55,339 nt of DNA from Candidatus Electryonea clarkiae. Its GTDB lineage: Bacteria; Electryoneota; Electryoneia; Electryoneales; Electryoneaceae. The translations under genes were made by a program, and so were the position numbers. Every line of letters begins with the position of its first letter. The first letter of the stretch is position 1. Of the stretch, positions 9,299 to 16,474 are shown one piece after another. The notes under the pieces are model-generated. The model had not been told where the DNA came from and did no database searches. It was given only the letters and a program-made list of their open reading frames with translations. The stretch is taken from assembly GCA_030765455.1 (NCBI GenBank), contig JAVCCM010000135.1, forward strand, positions 1 to 55,339, read 5' to 3'.

Positions 9299-10116
9299 TA
9301 AACCACACAAATAGTTTCAGATGGCTCATTACCTGCGTACTTGCCTGGTTACCGTTGTTAATCTATACCGGGTGCTATGGAGACGGTGACAATGGGAACA
9401 AACCTCTACCAAAAACCATAGCGGTTTACCGTGGGAACGGAGCCTGGGATACAAGCGCGGTTGCAATAAAAGCATGCCTCGAATCTGGAGGACGAACTGT
9501 AAATTATGTTGATGCGAACGATATCCAGGAATCCCTGGAAGATTACGGGATGGTTATAATCGGGGGAGGAAATCCTCTTAATATAGCTTCCAGTTTAGGA
9601 TTTACCGGGCGTCAAAATATTGTCCGCCTGGTGGAGAGCGGCGGCGCTTATATCGGACTTGGTGCCGGGGCATACCTTGCGGCGGATTCAATGGTTTTCC
9701 GAGGAAATCCGGCTTTTGAATCACCTCTCGGGTTGTACCATGGTATTGCAAAAGGTCCGGACGATCTGATTGCTACTTTACCGAATTATACTATGGCGGA
9801 TATCGAATTGACAGCCGAACCTGTCAACCCGCTGGGAACCTATTCATTGCAAGTGCTCTATTTTGGCGGACCGCTGATCAGTATCGATGAACCGGCTAAT
9901 GCAATTTCTGTCGGAAGGTTTATAGTATCAGGTAATCAAGCAGGCTTTCTTTTCGAATATGGTTTCGGACGGGTTGCGGTAATTTCAGTCCAACCGGAGA
10001 TTGAAGAAAACGATAGCAGGGATGGGAGTAATTTCGGTCAGGAACTGAGTGATACTGAATCCGATTGGTTCTGGCTCCTGACTATAACTGAATGGGTCTT
10101 CAGGGAAAGATTATAA
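9295..10116 (+). CDS. Putative lipoprotein with BPL_N / class I amidotransferase-like domain
   Basis: A 273-residue protein with a membrane-targeting N-terminus ending in LIYTGC, a plausible though atypical lipobox, so probably a lipoprotein. The body resembles the BPL_N family (a class I glutamine-amidotransferase-like fold): an early IAVYRGNGAWDTSA strand, MVIIGGGNP, and the elbow GGAYIGLGAGAYLAA. Relatives usually have GxCAGA at this elbow. Here the nucleophile position is Gly, so amidotransferase catalysis is unlikely. The start codon overlaps the mfd stop codon (ATGA), implying translational coupling, although no functional link is known. The last 46 residues are repeated in a fragment about 1.7 kb downstream. 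The function is unassigned; the fold call is moderately sure. Confidence 0.75.
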   Translation: MINHTNSFRWLITCVLAWLPLLIYTGCYGDGDNGNKPLPKTIAVYRGNGAWDTSAVAIKACLESGGRTVNYVDANDIQESLEDYGMVIIGGGNPLNIASSLGFTGRQNIVRLVESGGAYIGLGAGAYLAADSMVFRGNPAFESPLGLYHGIAKGPDDLIATLPNYTMADIELTAEPVNPLGTYSLQVLYFGGPLISIDEPANAISVGRFIVSGNQAGFLFEYGFGRVAVISVQPEIEENDSRDGSNFGQELSDTESDWFWLLTITEWVFRERL

Positions 10117-10232
10117 TTTTTAAAAGAACTTACCTGTTTATTGTATTTTTCATTCTGAACGGTCATTTCCGTAATATTGTGTCAAACAAAAGGTTATTTT
10201 GATTTGAAATCTTGAGATTTTCAGGTTTCATG

Positions 10233-10271
10233 AAGCGGGAATCTAATGAAGCTATTTTCTCCCGCTTTTTT
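10233..10271 (+). terminator. Rho-independent terminator
   Basis: AAGCGGGA pairs with TCCCGCTT across a 19-nt loop and is followed by a run of T. It lies about 120 nt past the BPL_N-type lipoprotein and would end the mfd-lipoprotein transcript. Confidence 0.75.
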
Positions 10272-10281
10272 TAATATAGTG

Positions 10282-10381
10282 TTTCTCGGAAATAATGCAT
10301 CATGTTTGTGCAAATGCATTACACAATGACCATTAAAATACATGATTATTGAATTCTCGATGCTGCAATACTTTCAAGAAA
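10282..10381. repeat. Palindromic arm A of a nested repeat
   Basis: A stretch of about 100 nt starting TTTCTCGGAAATAATGCATC and ending with a near-complement (TGCAATACTTTCAAGAAA), so it is itself an imperfect palindrome. An inverted, diverged copy occurs at 10657-10755. Together they bracket the structured core at 10429-10643. Confidence 0.7.
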
Positions 10382-10428
10382 ATGTATAATTCTATATTAT
10401 ACAATAAATTCAATAACTCCTAATTAAT

Positions 10429-10643
10429 ATCTCCGAAGGAGATAAATGTGAATAGCCATGGGTGGAACCCATGGGACATTGAAATCAAAATGAAGGAACC
10501 CTGAAGGGGTTCGACAATACTATTGGTCCAACATGCAGTCGTTCAGAATCAATATAGTTCAACTCCTTCAGAGTTGTTATTATTTCAGACTTTGTCCCAC
10601 AGGTTTCACCTGTGGCTATTCATATCATTCCCCTTCGGGGAAT
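10429..10643 (+). repeat. Structured multi-hairpin repeat, copy 1
   Basis: A 215-nt string of short hairpins: ATCTCCGAAGGAGAT, CCATGGGTGGAACCCATGG, AACCCTGAAGGGGTT, AACTCCTTCAGAGTT, CCACAGGTTTCACCTGTGG and ATTCCCCTTCGGGGAAT. The motif GAATAGCC near the left end and GGCTATTC near the right make the whole element palindromic. A second copy lies at 16278-16463 in the opposite orientation. Spurious small open frames run through it. Confidence 0.8.
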
Positions 10644-10656
10644 TTGGTCTATAAGA

Positions 10657-10755
10657 GTTCTCGAAAGTAATGCAGCTTAAGTAATCAAAAATCATGGGTC
10701 ATTATAATCTATGGATAATAATTAACGCGAACATGATGCATTATTTTCAAGAAAT
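10657..10755. repeat. Palindromic arm B of a nested repeat
   Basis: Inverted imperfect copy of the arm at 10282-10381. Read in reverse it begins with TTTCTTGAAAATAATGCATC and ends TGCATTACTTTCGAGAAC, matching arm A over its full length with scattered differences. Confidence 0.7.
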
Positions 10756-10936
10756 ATTATAATCACATCGCTTTCTCCTGCTGATATCTGACCACGTATT
10801 GAATTTTGGGACACAATATACAAGTTCAAATCAAATCGGTGACAAAGAACAGATGATACTGTTTGCTTGTGTAATATTGCTTTTACCCTTATAATAAAAT
10901 CTCAATTACCGGCTCAAAAACAAAGGAAGTATCTCG

Positions 10937-11749
10937 GTGGGGATTTTTGGCAATAAAAATGCAGGAATGGGAAAGATTCACGGCAATCCTGCAAAATACT
11001 GGGAGTATCAACAGCGTTTCGCCCGGGAGAAGCTGATTCCATTACTCGGTGAATGGGGTATTGATCTCGAGGGAAAACGAGTTCTTGAAATCGGTAGTGG
11101 ATATGGCGGGATTATAGATGCTTTTGCCGAAGCTGGAGCCGATTGCCTCGGAGTCGAAATAAATGCTAATCGTGTGCAAAGTGGCAGGCAGTTCGCTACG
11201 AATGACGTACCTATTATTATTGGAGATTTCTGCAAGCAGGAAATTCTTCAGCAAATCGAAGGAAAATGGGATATAATTCTTCTGCCTGATGCTCTCGAAC
11301 ACCTTCTGGATAAAGAAACCGCAATGCGTAACCTGGATAAGATTGTTGCCGATGACGGTTGTATATTTTTCGATTTCGGTCCCTGGTATATGCCATTCGG
11401 GGGACATCAACAAGTACTTAAAAGTTTTTTGAGATACATACCCTTTTTTCATTGGCTTCCAAGGTCAATATTTGAAAGATTGATATTCTGGTCAGAGAGA
11501 GACAGAATGGAGATTTTTCATGACATTATGGATATATACGACGCGCGGATTACTCTTCGTCAGTTCTACAAACTATTGGAACGGCATCAATTCCGGATTG
11601 ACAAAAAACAGCTTTACCTGATTTGCCCCAGTTATGAAATCAAGTTCGGTATGCGGGAAATCAAGCTGGGACTCTTTGCGCATATACCATTACTGCCAGA
11701 GATTGCTACAATTAAACTTTACGCTATTGTGAAGAAATCTGGATCATAA
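10937..11749 (+). CDS. Class I SAM-dependent methyltransferase
   Basis: A 270-residue Rossmann-fold methyltransferase. Motif I is VLEIGSGYGG (residues 49-58), the acidic end of beta-2 is GVEINANR, and the post-motif region reads IILLPDALEHLLDKE, as in Methyltransf_11/23 proteins. The region after motif III contains several aromatic residues and FGGHQQV, reminiscent of methyltransferases acting on polyketide, lipid or sugar substrates, but the substrate cannot be inferred. The start is GTG at 10937, preceded by AAGGAAG at suitable spacing. It stands alone between the repeat-rich gap and a duplicated gene fragment, with no obvious operon partner. Confidence 0.85.
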   Translation: MGIFGNKNAGMGKIHGNPAKYWEYQQRFAREKLIPLLGEWGIDLEGKRVLEIGSGYGGIIDAFAEAGADCLGVEINANRVQSGRQFATNDVPIIIGDFCKQEILQQIEGKWDIILLPDALEHLLDKETAMRNLDKIVADDGCIFFDFGPWYMPFGGHQQVLKSFLRYIPFFHWLPRSIFERLIFWSERDRMEIFHDIMDIYDARITLRQFYKLLERHQFRIDKKQLYLICPSYEIKFGMREIKLGLFAHIPLLPEIATIKLYAIVKKSGS

Positions 11750-11811
11750 CAACATTTCTTGATCTGCCATCCTTGAACCGAAAGCCCCCTGTATCATATA
11801 ATACGAAGGAC

Positions 11812-11958
11812 ACAATTGCGGTCATTTCAGTTCAGCCGGAGATTGAAGAAAACGATAACAGGAACGGAAGTAATTTCGGTCAGGAGCTTAGCGACCCTGA
11901 GTCTGATTGGCCCTGGCTCTTAACCATAACCGAATGGGTATTCAGGGAAAGGATCTGA
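11812..11958 (+). pseudogene. Duplicated 3' fragment of the BPL_N-type lipoprotein gene
   Basis: The frame encodes a 46-residue stretch from AVISVQPEIEEND to EWVFRERI that matches the C-terminus of the protein encoded at 9295-10116 at about 41 of 46 positions by manual alignment, ending at an equivalent stop codon. The nucleotide sequence just past the stop codons also has a common stretch (CATTCTGAACG). Upstream of the match there is no continuation of the gene. It is best read as the remnant of a tandem copy. An open frame reaches back to 11773 but adds only unrelated residues. Confidence 0.82.
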
Positions 11959-12226
11959 TATTTATAGAATAAATGTGTATAGTTTGGTGTCATTCTGAAC
12001 GATTGTTTCGCTATATTAATTTGAAAAGGCTTTATTGACTTTGAGATAAAAAGTCACAGCGACAACCTATTAGATATACTGCGTTTTCAACAACAACGAG
12101 ATTTTAAAACATTGTTAAAAATAAGATTCTTCTTATTGGTTTTGGAGATTTCGTTTTATTACTTTAAATTAATTCTGTGCTGTTGAACTTGTCAAATAAA
12201 TCGGCAATTGAGATTGGAGAGGGCAA
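11959..12226. other. AT-rich leader before the kinase gene
   Basis: 268 nt without a gene. The first 60 nt resemble the sequence after the intact BPL_N gene. The rest is AT-rich and should contain the promoter of the kinase-phosphatase pair, though no clear consensus boxes can be named. Confidence 0.4.
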
Positions 12227-13573
12227 ATGAATTATGAATTCGTAAAACATAGAGGTACTGGTGGGTTTGGGAAAGTAGAAGAAGTCAAAGATGAAAATAG
12301 TAATCCGTTTGCCCGGAAAACGTTTTCAATAAATCAACCGCAGCCATTATCAAGCGAAATGCAAGATAATGTAAAAAAACGGTTTATTCGGGAAGCGAAG
12401 ACACAATTTGGTATCCGACATGTAAATATCGTCCCAGTATTGAGTCACAATTTAGATGAAAATCCTCCATATTTTATAATGCCATTAGCAATAAAATCAT
12501 TAGAGGAAGATATTACCAAAAACAAAAATTTAGATGGAAAATATTTACGAGCATTAATGGATATTATATCAGGATTGGAAGAGATTCATAGTTTGGCTAT
12601 TTACCACAGAGATTTAAAACCAGCAAATGTCCTTCGATTCCAATCAGATTCAGATTTAGAAGGTTCAGAAGATTATTATGCTATTGGAGATTTTGGTCTG
12701 ATATCTCTAAAAGAAACTCAATTTTCGGAACTTACAAAAGCTGGAATGAGAATGGGTTCTGATTTTTATACCGCACCTGAAATTGTTCAAGATCTACGCA
12801 AGGCATCGATTCAATCAGATATCTTCTCGTTAGGATGTATAATCCATGATTTTATTGGAACAGAGCAACGTATCCCCATGCATGAAATCAGAGAGGATGG
12901 ACCTTATGGTGGAATATTGCTTAACTGCACTCGAAACGATCCTTCACGTAGATTTAAATCCGTTGCTTCAGTTAGAGATGCAATTCTTTCATTGGGAAAA
13001 ATTGAAGTTGAAGCTAAAACAAATCAAGGTGGAGAAATCATAGCTTTACTAGTTTCAGAAGATCAATTGACAGGGGAAGAATGGAATAGGGTAACCTATT
13101 TCATAGATGATGAGTATGATTCAGAAGATTGTACAAATGCGTTATACAAATTAACTTTGAAAAGAATTGATGAAGTTACTACTGAATATCCTGAACTGGG
13201 TAGAATACTAGGAATTCGATATGCATATTGGGTTCGTGAAGAGACATTTTTATTTGAACATTGTGATGCAATTGCCATGAGACTTAAGAGATTTATTGAG
13301 AATTGTACTTTAGATGTTCAATGTGAATGTTTGATGGCAATGTTATATATGGGTGTTAGTCACAACAGGTGGTACGTTGAAAGAATGTTTGGCAATCTAA
13401 CTGATGATGATATGGATATCAATCTTGCACGGCGCTTGGCAGTAGAGTTCCGTGCCGAAGGATACGAGTTATGTTATAAGATTGCTCACTGGGAGCGATC
13501 AATTAATTGGAACAGATCTTCGTTACATACGATATTAAGTAATGCATTAGAGGATATTTGTACAAATGATTAA
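12227..13573 (+). CDS. Hanks-type Ser/Thr protein kinase with uncharacterised C-terminal domain
   Basis: A 448-residue protein with an N-terminal eukaryotic-like kinase domain (about 1-270). It shows the glycine loop GTGGFGKV (10-17), Lys31 in FARKTF, the catalytic loop HRDLKPAN (127-134), DFG (155-157) and an APE motif after SDFYT. All catalytic residues are present, so it should be active. There is no transmembrane segment, so it is cytosolic, unlike many bacterial PASTA kinases. Residues from about 285 to 448 form a helical, acidic region with several Cys and Trp residues that I do not recognise. A good ribosome site (GGAGAG) precedes the ATG. The 3' end overlaps the PP2C gene by 8 nt. The base composition is more AT-rich than the flanking genes, suggesting transfer. 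Confidence 0.9.
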   Translation: MNYEFVKHRGTGGFGKVEEVKDENSNPFARKTFSINQPQPLSSEMQDNVKKRFIREAKTQFGIRHVNIVPVLSHNLDENPPYFIMPLAIKSLEEDITKNKNLDGKYLRALMDIISGLEEIHSLAIYHRDLKPANVLRFQSDSDLEGSEDYYAIGDFGLISLKETQFSELTKAGMRMGSDFYTAPEIVQDLRKASIQSDIFSLGCIIHDFIGTEQRIPMHEIREDGPYGGILLNCTRNDPSRRFKSVASVRDAILSLGKIEVEAKTNQGGEIIALLVSEDQLTGEEWNRVTYFIDDEYDSEDCTNALYKLTLKRIDEVTTEYPELGRILGIRYAYWVREETFLFEHCDAIAMRLKRFIENCTLDVQCECLMAMLYMGVSHNRWYVERMFGNLTDDDMDINLARRLAVEFRAEGYELCYKIAHWERSINWNRSSLHTILSNALEDICTND

Positions 13574-14273
13574 TCATTTCGGATATTCTGACCAAGGACC
13601 AAGAGAAGAAAATCAAGATGCTTTTGGATCAAATTTGCTTGATGACGGTAAATTAATATTAGGTGTTGCCGATGGAGTAGGCGGCAGTAATTGTGGACAG
13701 AAAGCCGCTAAACTAAGTATTGATGAATTTATAAGAGAATTGAGTATAGACTCTAATTGTGATTTAGAGAACTTATTACTTAAAATTCATCATAATATAA
13801 AAAAAGAAGCTGAAAAGAATCCAAAATGTTCAGGAATGTCGACAACTTTTTCAGGATGCATACTTTCTAATAATCAATTGAATGGGATTCATACTGGTGA
13901 TTCAAGAATCTTAGTATTTAGAAAAAATGGTGTCAAACAACTGACTACTGATCATACTGAAGCAAATCGTTTATTGGAAGCAGGTAAATTAACCAAGGAA
14001 GAAGCGTATAATTATCCAAGAAAAAACATATTAGATAGTGCGTTAGGTATGAATGGCAATTTGATAGTTAATAAATTGAAATATGCACTCATTCAAGGTG
14101 ATAGAATCTTGTTAATTACTGATGGTGTCCATAATGTTATAACCAAGCTTGAGCTACGTGATATATCGAAAGAGTCCTCCACACCTGAAGAGTTTGTGAT
14201 AAAAATTATCATAAGACTATGTAGCAAAAGACTAACAGATAATTATACTATCTTGACTGCTTTTGTTGGGTAA
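13566..14273 (+). CDS. PP2C-family Ser/Thr protein phosphatase
   Basis: A 235-residue metal-dependent phosphatase. The PP2C metal and phosphate motifs are visible: EENQD near the N-terminus, GVADGVGG, a MSTTFSG strand, HTGDSRIL, TTDHT, LLITDGV and the closing DNYTIL. No membrane or sensory domain is attached, so it is a minimal soluble catalytic unit. It overlaps the upstream kinase gene by 8 nt and would be co-translated with it. Such pairs typically set opposing phosphorylation states on shared substrates, and the kinase itself may be one of them. It converges with a minus-strand gene only 15 nt away, with no terminator between. Confidence 0.92.
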   Translation: MINHFGYSDQGPREENQDAFGSNLLDDGKLILGVADGVGGSNCGQKAAKLSIDEFIRELSIDSNCDLENLLLKIHHNIKKEAEKNPKCSGMSTTFSGCILSNNQLNGIHTGDSRILVFRKNGVKQLTTDHTEANRLLEAGKLTKEEAYNYPRKNILDSALGMNGNLIVNKLKYALIQGDRILLITDGVHNVITKLELRDISKESSTPEEFVIKIIIRLCSKRLTDNYTILTAFVG

Positions 14274-14288
14274 ATGTATTAAGAGTTA

Positions 14289-14960
14289 TTATTCAGGAAT
14301 AGATCGTTGTGTGAATCTATCTAAACAATTGTAACACATACCTTCTGTGGTAATAAAAACAGGACGAAACTCACGTTTACATTTTACACAAGTTACTTTA
14401 GGCTTGTTTCCTTCATCAACATTTAATGGAATGCCTGTACTTAACTCTGAAGCAGGTTCAACGGTAGGATGGCTACTTTTAATAAGAATCCCTGAATTTT
14501 CAGGAAAATCGTTTACATCGTAGGCTCTAAAAGCTGTACCGTCGTAATTATATATATCTGGAGTGAATATTTTTCCAGCTTTAACAAAATCACGCCATAC
14601 GCTTAAGTCTATTAATAACCAATGGTCTAAGAATATATTATTGTTGCTATTTCCAGAATACCCATAAAACAGCCAATCTCCCCAGCCTTCGATCAGCTTA
14701 TGGATTTCAGTTTTACCTCCATACTTTGATCGGGAACGGATAGTAAATTGTGGCCAATATTTTATATAATTTGGTCTCCGTATTCTGCAAGCAATACCAA
14801 AGTCTCTACCCATATCTTTTGGTTTGATCAATACTAAATCAGCTGCTTGAGTCGTATCGACTTCGAAGCTGGACACATGCAATAGCATTGGTCCAATAAT
14901 TTGTTTAATCAAAGGTATAAATTGATCAGACCATTTCTTAGATTTTTCATATGAGTTCAT
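14289..14960 (-). CDS. Uncharacterised protein with C-terminal zinc ribbon
   Basis: A 223-residue protein. The last 40 residues carry two Cys pairs (CVKCKREF and, 18 residues later, CYNCLDRF), typical of a structural zinc ribbon. The N-terminal half has AADLVLIKPKD, IACRIRRPNY, QFTIRSRS and TEIHKLIEGWGDWLFYGY. I associate this pattern with phage or mobile-element hypothetical proteins, possibly a PD-(D/E)XK-like fold, but that is memory-based and weak. It is AT-rich like the kinase and phosphatase genes and converges on them, so the three may have arrived together. AGGAG lies about 12 nt before the ATG, slightly far. The function is unknown. Confidence 0.7.
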   Translation of the reverse strand: MNSYEKSKKWSDQFIPLIKQIIGPMLLHVSSFEVDTTQAADLVLIKPKDMGRDFGIACRIRRPNYIKYWPQFTIRSRSKYGGKTEIHKLIEGWGDWLFYGYSGNSNNNIFLDHWLLIDLSVWRDFVKAGKIFTPDIYNYDGTAFRAYDVNDFPENSGILIKSSHPTVEPASELSTGIPLNVDEGNKPKVTCVKCKREFRPVFITTEGMCYNCLDRFTQRSIPE

Positions 14961-15130
14961 ATGAATCTAAAACTCCTCTCGATTATACAATATAGAAAGA
15001 AGTCTTATGCTAAGCTAACTTTAAATGCGCTCCATGAGGTAATAACAACTATTTAAACAACATAATCCTCTATGCTTTCTGGCAACATTTCAAATGCCAT
15101 TTTGTTAAAGGTAACGACGATATTACTTGC

Positions 15131-15161
15131 ATTAAAAAATCCATCTCGACGAGATGGATTT
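15131..15161 (-). terminator. Rho-independent terminator of the PorV/PorQ cluster
   Basis: Twelve-base perfect arms (AAATCCATCTCG and its complement) around one unpaired base at 15137-15161, followed on the minus strand by six T. It lies about 80 nt past the minus-strand gene ending at 15239. Confidence 0.78.
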
Positions 15162-15238
15162 ACTTTGCATCAAATGTTTTTGATCCAAGACAATGAGATT
15201 AATAGTGTAAATATAGAAAACTCATTCCATGTTTTGAA

Positions 15239-16150
15239 TCACTTCCAGGATTTCCTTATGCTTATTCTTTGTGCGTATCCGAGGGAATTGCTGAACAGGT
15301 CATAACCGTAATCGAATGCCCAGTTTTTCCAGAATAGTCCAAAACCGAGAGCTAATCCTTTGGCTTCATATCCGGTGGCATACCCGCCGCGTATTGCGAA
15401 CATATCCATTAAGTGAATCTCGGATGCGGCTCGAACACTAATATCATAGTTACTGACTTTTGCAACATCAACTATCAGGTCAGGCTGCACGTATCCCATT
15501 GGTGAAAAACGCCACCGCGCGCCTAATGAAGTGGTGGTTGGAAGGTCGTATGCTTCCTTATTCAGGGCTTCCATTTTTCCCATGTGACGAATTGTTGCGC
15601 CCAAATCTAGATGATTCGATAGTAAACCGGAATAAGACAGCCCGGCATCAGCAGACCAGCCGTCACCACTGTAAACGTAAATCTCGTCGGAGAGAAAACG
15701 TCCGGTAAATCCGACCCTGAGTCCCTCAAGCGGCAGCGAGCGTGATACGCTGACACCCGCTCCATAACTCCTGGCTTCAAATTGACCGATTGGAGCGCTT
15801 GTAGGGGATGCCCTGAGTTCCAGATCACCGGTACCTACATGCAGCGCAGATACTCCAACTCCCCATTTACCGAATTTTGCGTCGGAGGCGATGTATTGGG
15901 CTTTGGTTCCTGCGATCCATTCTCCATGCATAACCTCAATCCCACCCCGGGTATTTCCTACCAATGCCGGATTCCAGTAGGTCGATAAAGGACCATCGAC
16001 TACTGCGGTCATCGCTTCGGCTAATCCGGCGGCACGTCCCCCCGGACCTATTTCGAGCCAGGTCGCACCGGGATGGTCGAATGCAAAAACACCAGTGTCT
16101 GCAAAAACGATGATTCCAATTAACATAATATGTAATAACTGCTTTTTCAT
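15239..16150 (-). CDS. PorV/PorQ-family outer membrane beta-barrel protein
   Basis: A 303-residue protein with a signal peptide (MKKQLLHIMLIGIIVFADTG). The mature protein starts with the PorV/PorQ hallmark LEIGPGGRAAGLAEAMTA followed by STYWNPAL. The rest alternates short amphipathic strands with Gly/Tyr turns, as in UPF0164/PorV-type barrels, and ends in an aromatic-rich strand. Known PorV shuttles T9SS cargo at the outer membrane and PorQ works in attachment-complex assembly. Which role applies here is unclear. It is the last gene of the minus-strand cluster, separated from the previous PorV-like gene by a structured repeat, and is followed by a strong terminator. Confidence 0.87.
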   Translation of the reverse strand: MKKQLLHIMLIGIIVFADTGVFAFDHPGATWLEIGPGGRAAGLAEAMTAVVDGPLSTYWNPALVGNTRGGIEVMHGEWIAGTKAQYIASDAKFGKWGVGVSALHVGTGDLELRASPTSAPIGQFEARSYGAGVSVSRSLPLEGLRVGFTGRFLSDEIYVYSGDGWSADAGLSYSGLLSNHLDLGATIRHMGKMEALNKEAYDLPTTTSLGARWRFSPMGYVQPDLIVDVAKVSNYDISVRAASEIHLMDMFAIRGGYATGYEAKGLALGFGLFWKNWAFDYGYDLFSNSLGYAQRISIRKSWK

Positions 16151-16474
16151 GATTAGCCTGTTGAAATGTTTTTTAATAAGTGTCTGTTAGCCAGTTATAA
16201 GTAATATATTGTAATCTTTATTACTCTGTTATCCCGTATTCAATGGGCAATGCCGGCAGTCCTGCTATATCTGATAAATTTCCCTGAAGGGGAATAATAT
16301 GAATAGCCGTGGGTGCCAACCCACGGAGAATGATTGTCTCAACCATCTCGTCCCTGAAGGGGGCGCACAACAATTTGTTCAACCCTTCCAGGGTTGGCAT
16401 TGTTGCAATTACACCCTCCACGGGTTCCACCCGTGGCTATTCATGTTTATCTCCTTCGGAGATTGTTACTTAGC
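16151..16474. other. Intergenic region inside the PorV/PorQ cluster
   Basis: 324 nt between two co-directional barrel genes. More than half is the structured repeat at 16278-16463. The remaining 127 nt before the downstream gene are AT-rich and could hold its own promoter. A 69-residue open frame through the repeat is a by-product of the element. Confidence 0.6.
16278..16463 (-). repeat. Structured multi-hairpin repeat, copy 2
   Basis: A 186-nt element with the same plan as the copy at 10429-10643: end hairpin TCCCTGAAGGGG, GAATAGCC, CCGTGGGTGCCAACCCACGG, internal CCCTTCCAGGGTT, CCACGGGTTCCACCCGTGG, GGCTATTCAT and end hairpin ATCTCCTTCGGAGAT. The ATCTCC-type end is on the right here and on the left in copy 1, so the two are inverted relative to each other. 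Confidence 0.8.

Larger units (their letters stand above)
10117..10936. other. Long repeat-rich intergenic region
   Basis: 820 nt without a credible gene. It holds a terminator (10233-10271), then a nested palindromic structure (10282-10755), then an AT-rich leader before the methyltransferase. The parts are listed separately. Confidence 0.7.

Noticed and set aside
10429..10643. CRISPR array
   Set aside because: The repeated hairpins differ from each other and are unevenly spaced, with no constant repeat/unique spacer pattern and no cas genes.
15072..15305. 77-codon plus-strand open frame overlapping the terminator and the 3' end of the PorV/PorQ gene
   Set aside because: It crosses a strong minus-strand terminator and the antisense end of a real gene, with no ribosome site or domain.
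16221..16430. 69-codon minus-strand open frame across the structured repeat
   Set aside because: It runs through the hairpin element, and similar peptides (for example APTAIHIIPLQG) arise from such repeats generally. It lacks a ribosome site and any domain.
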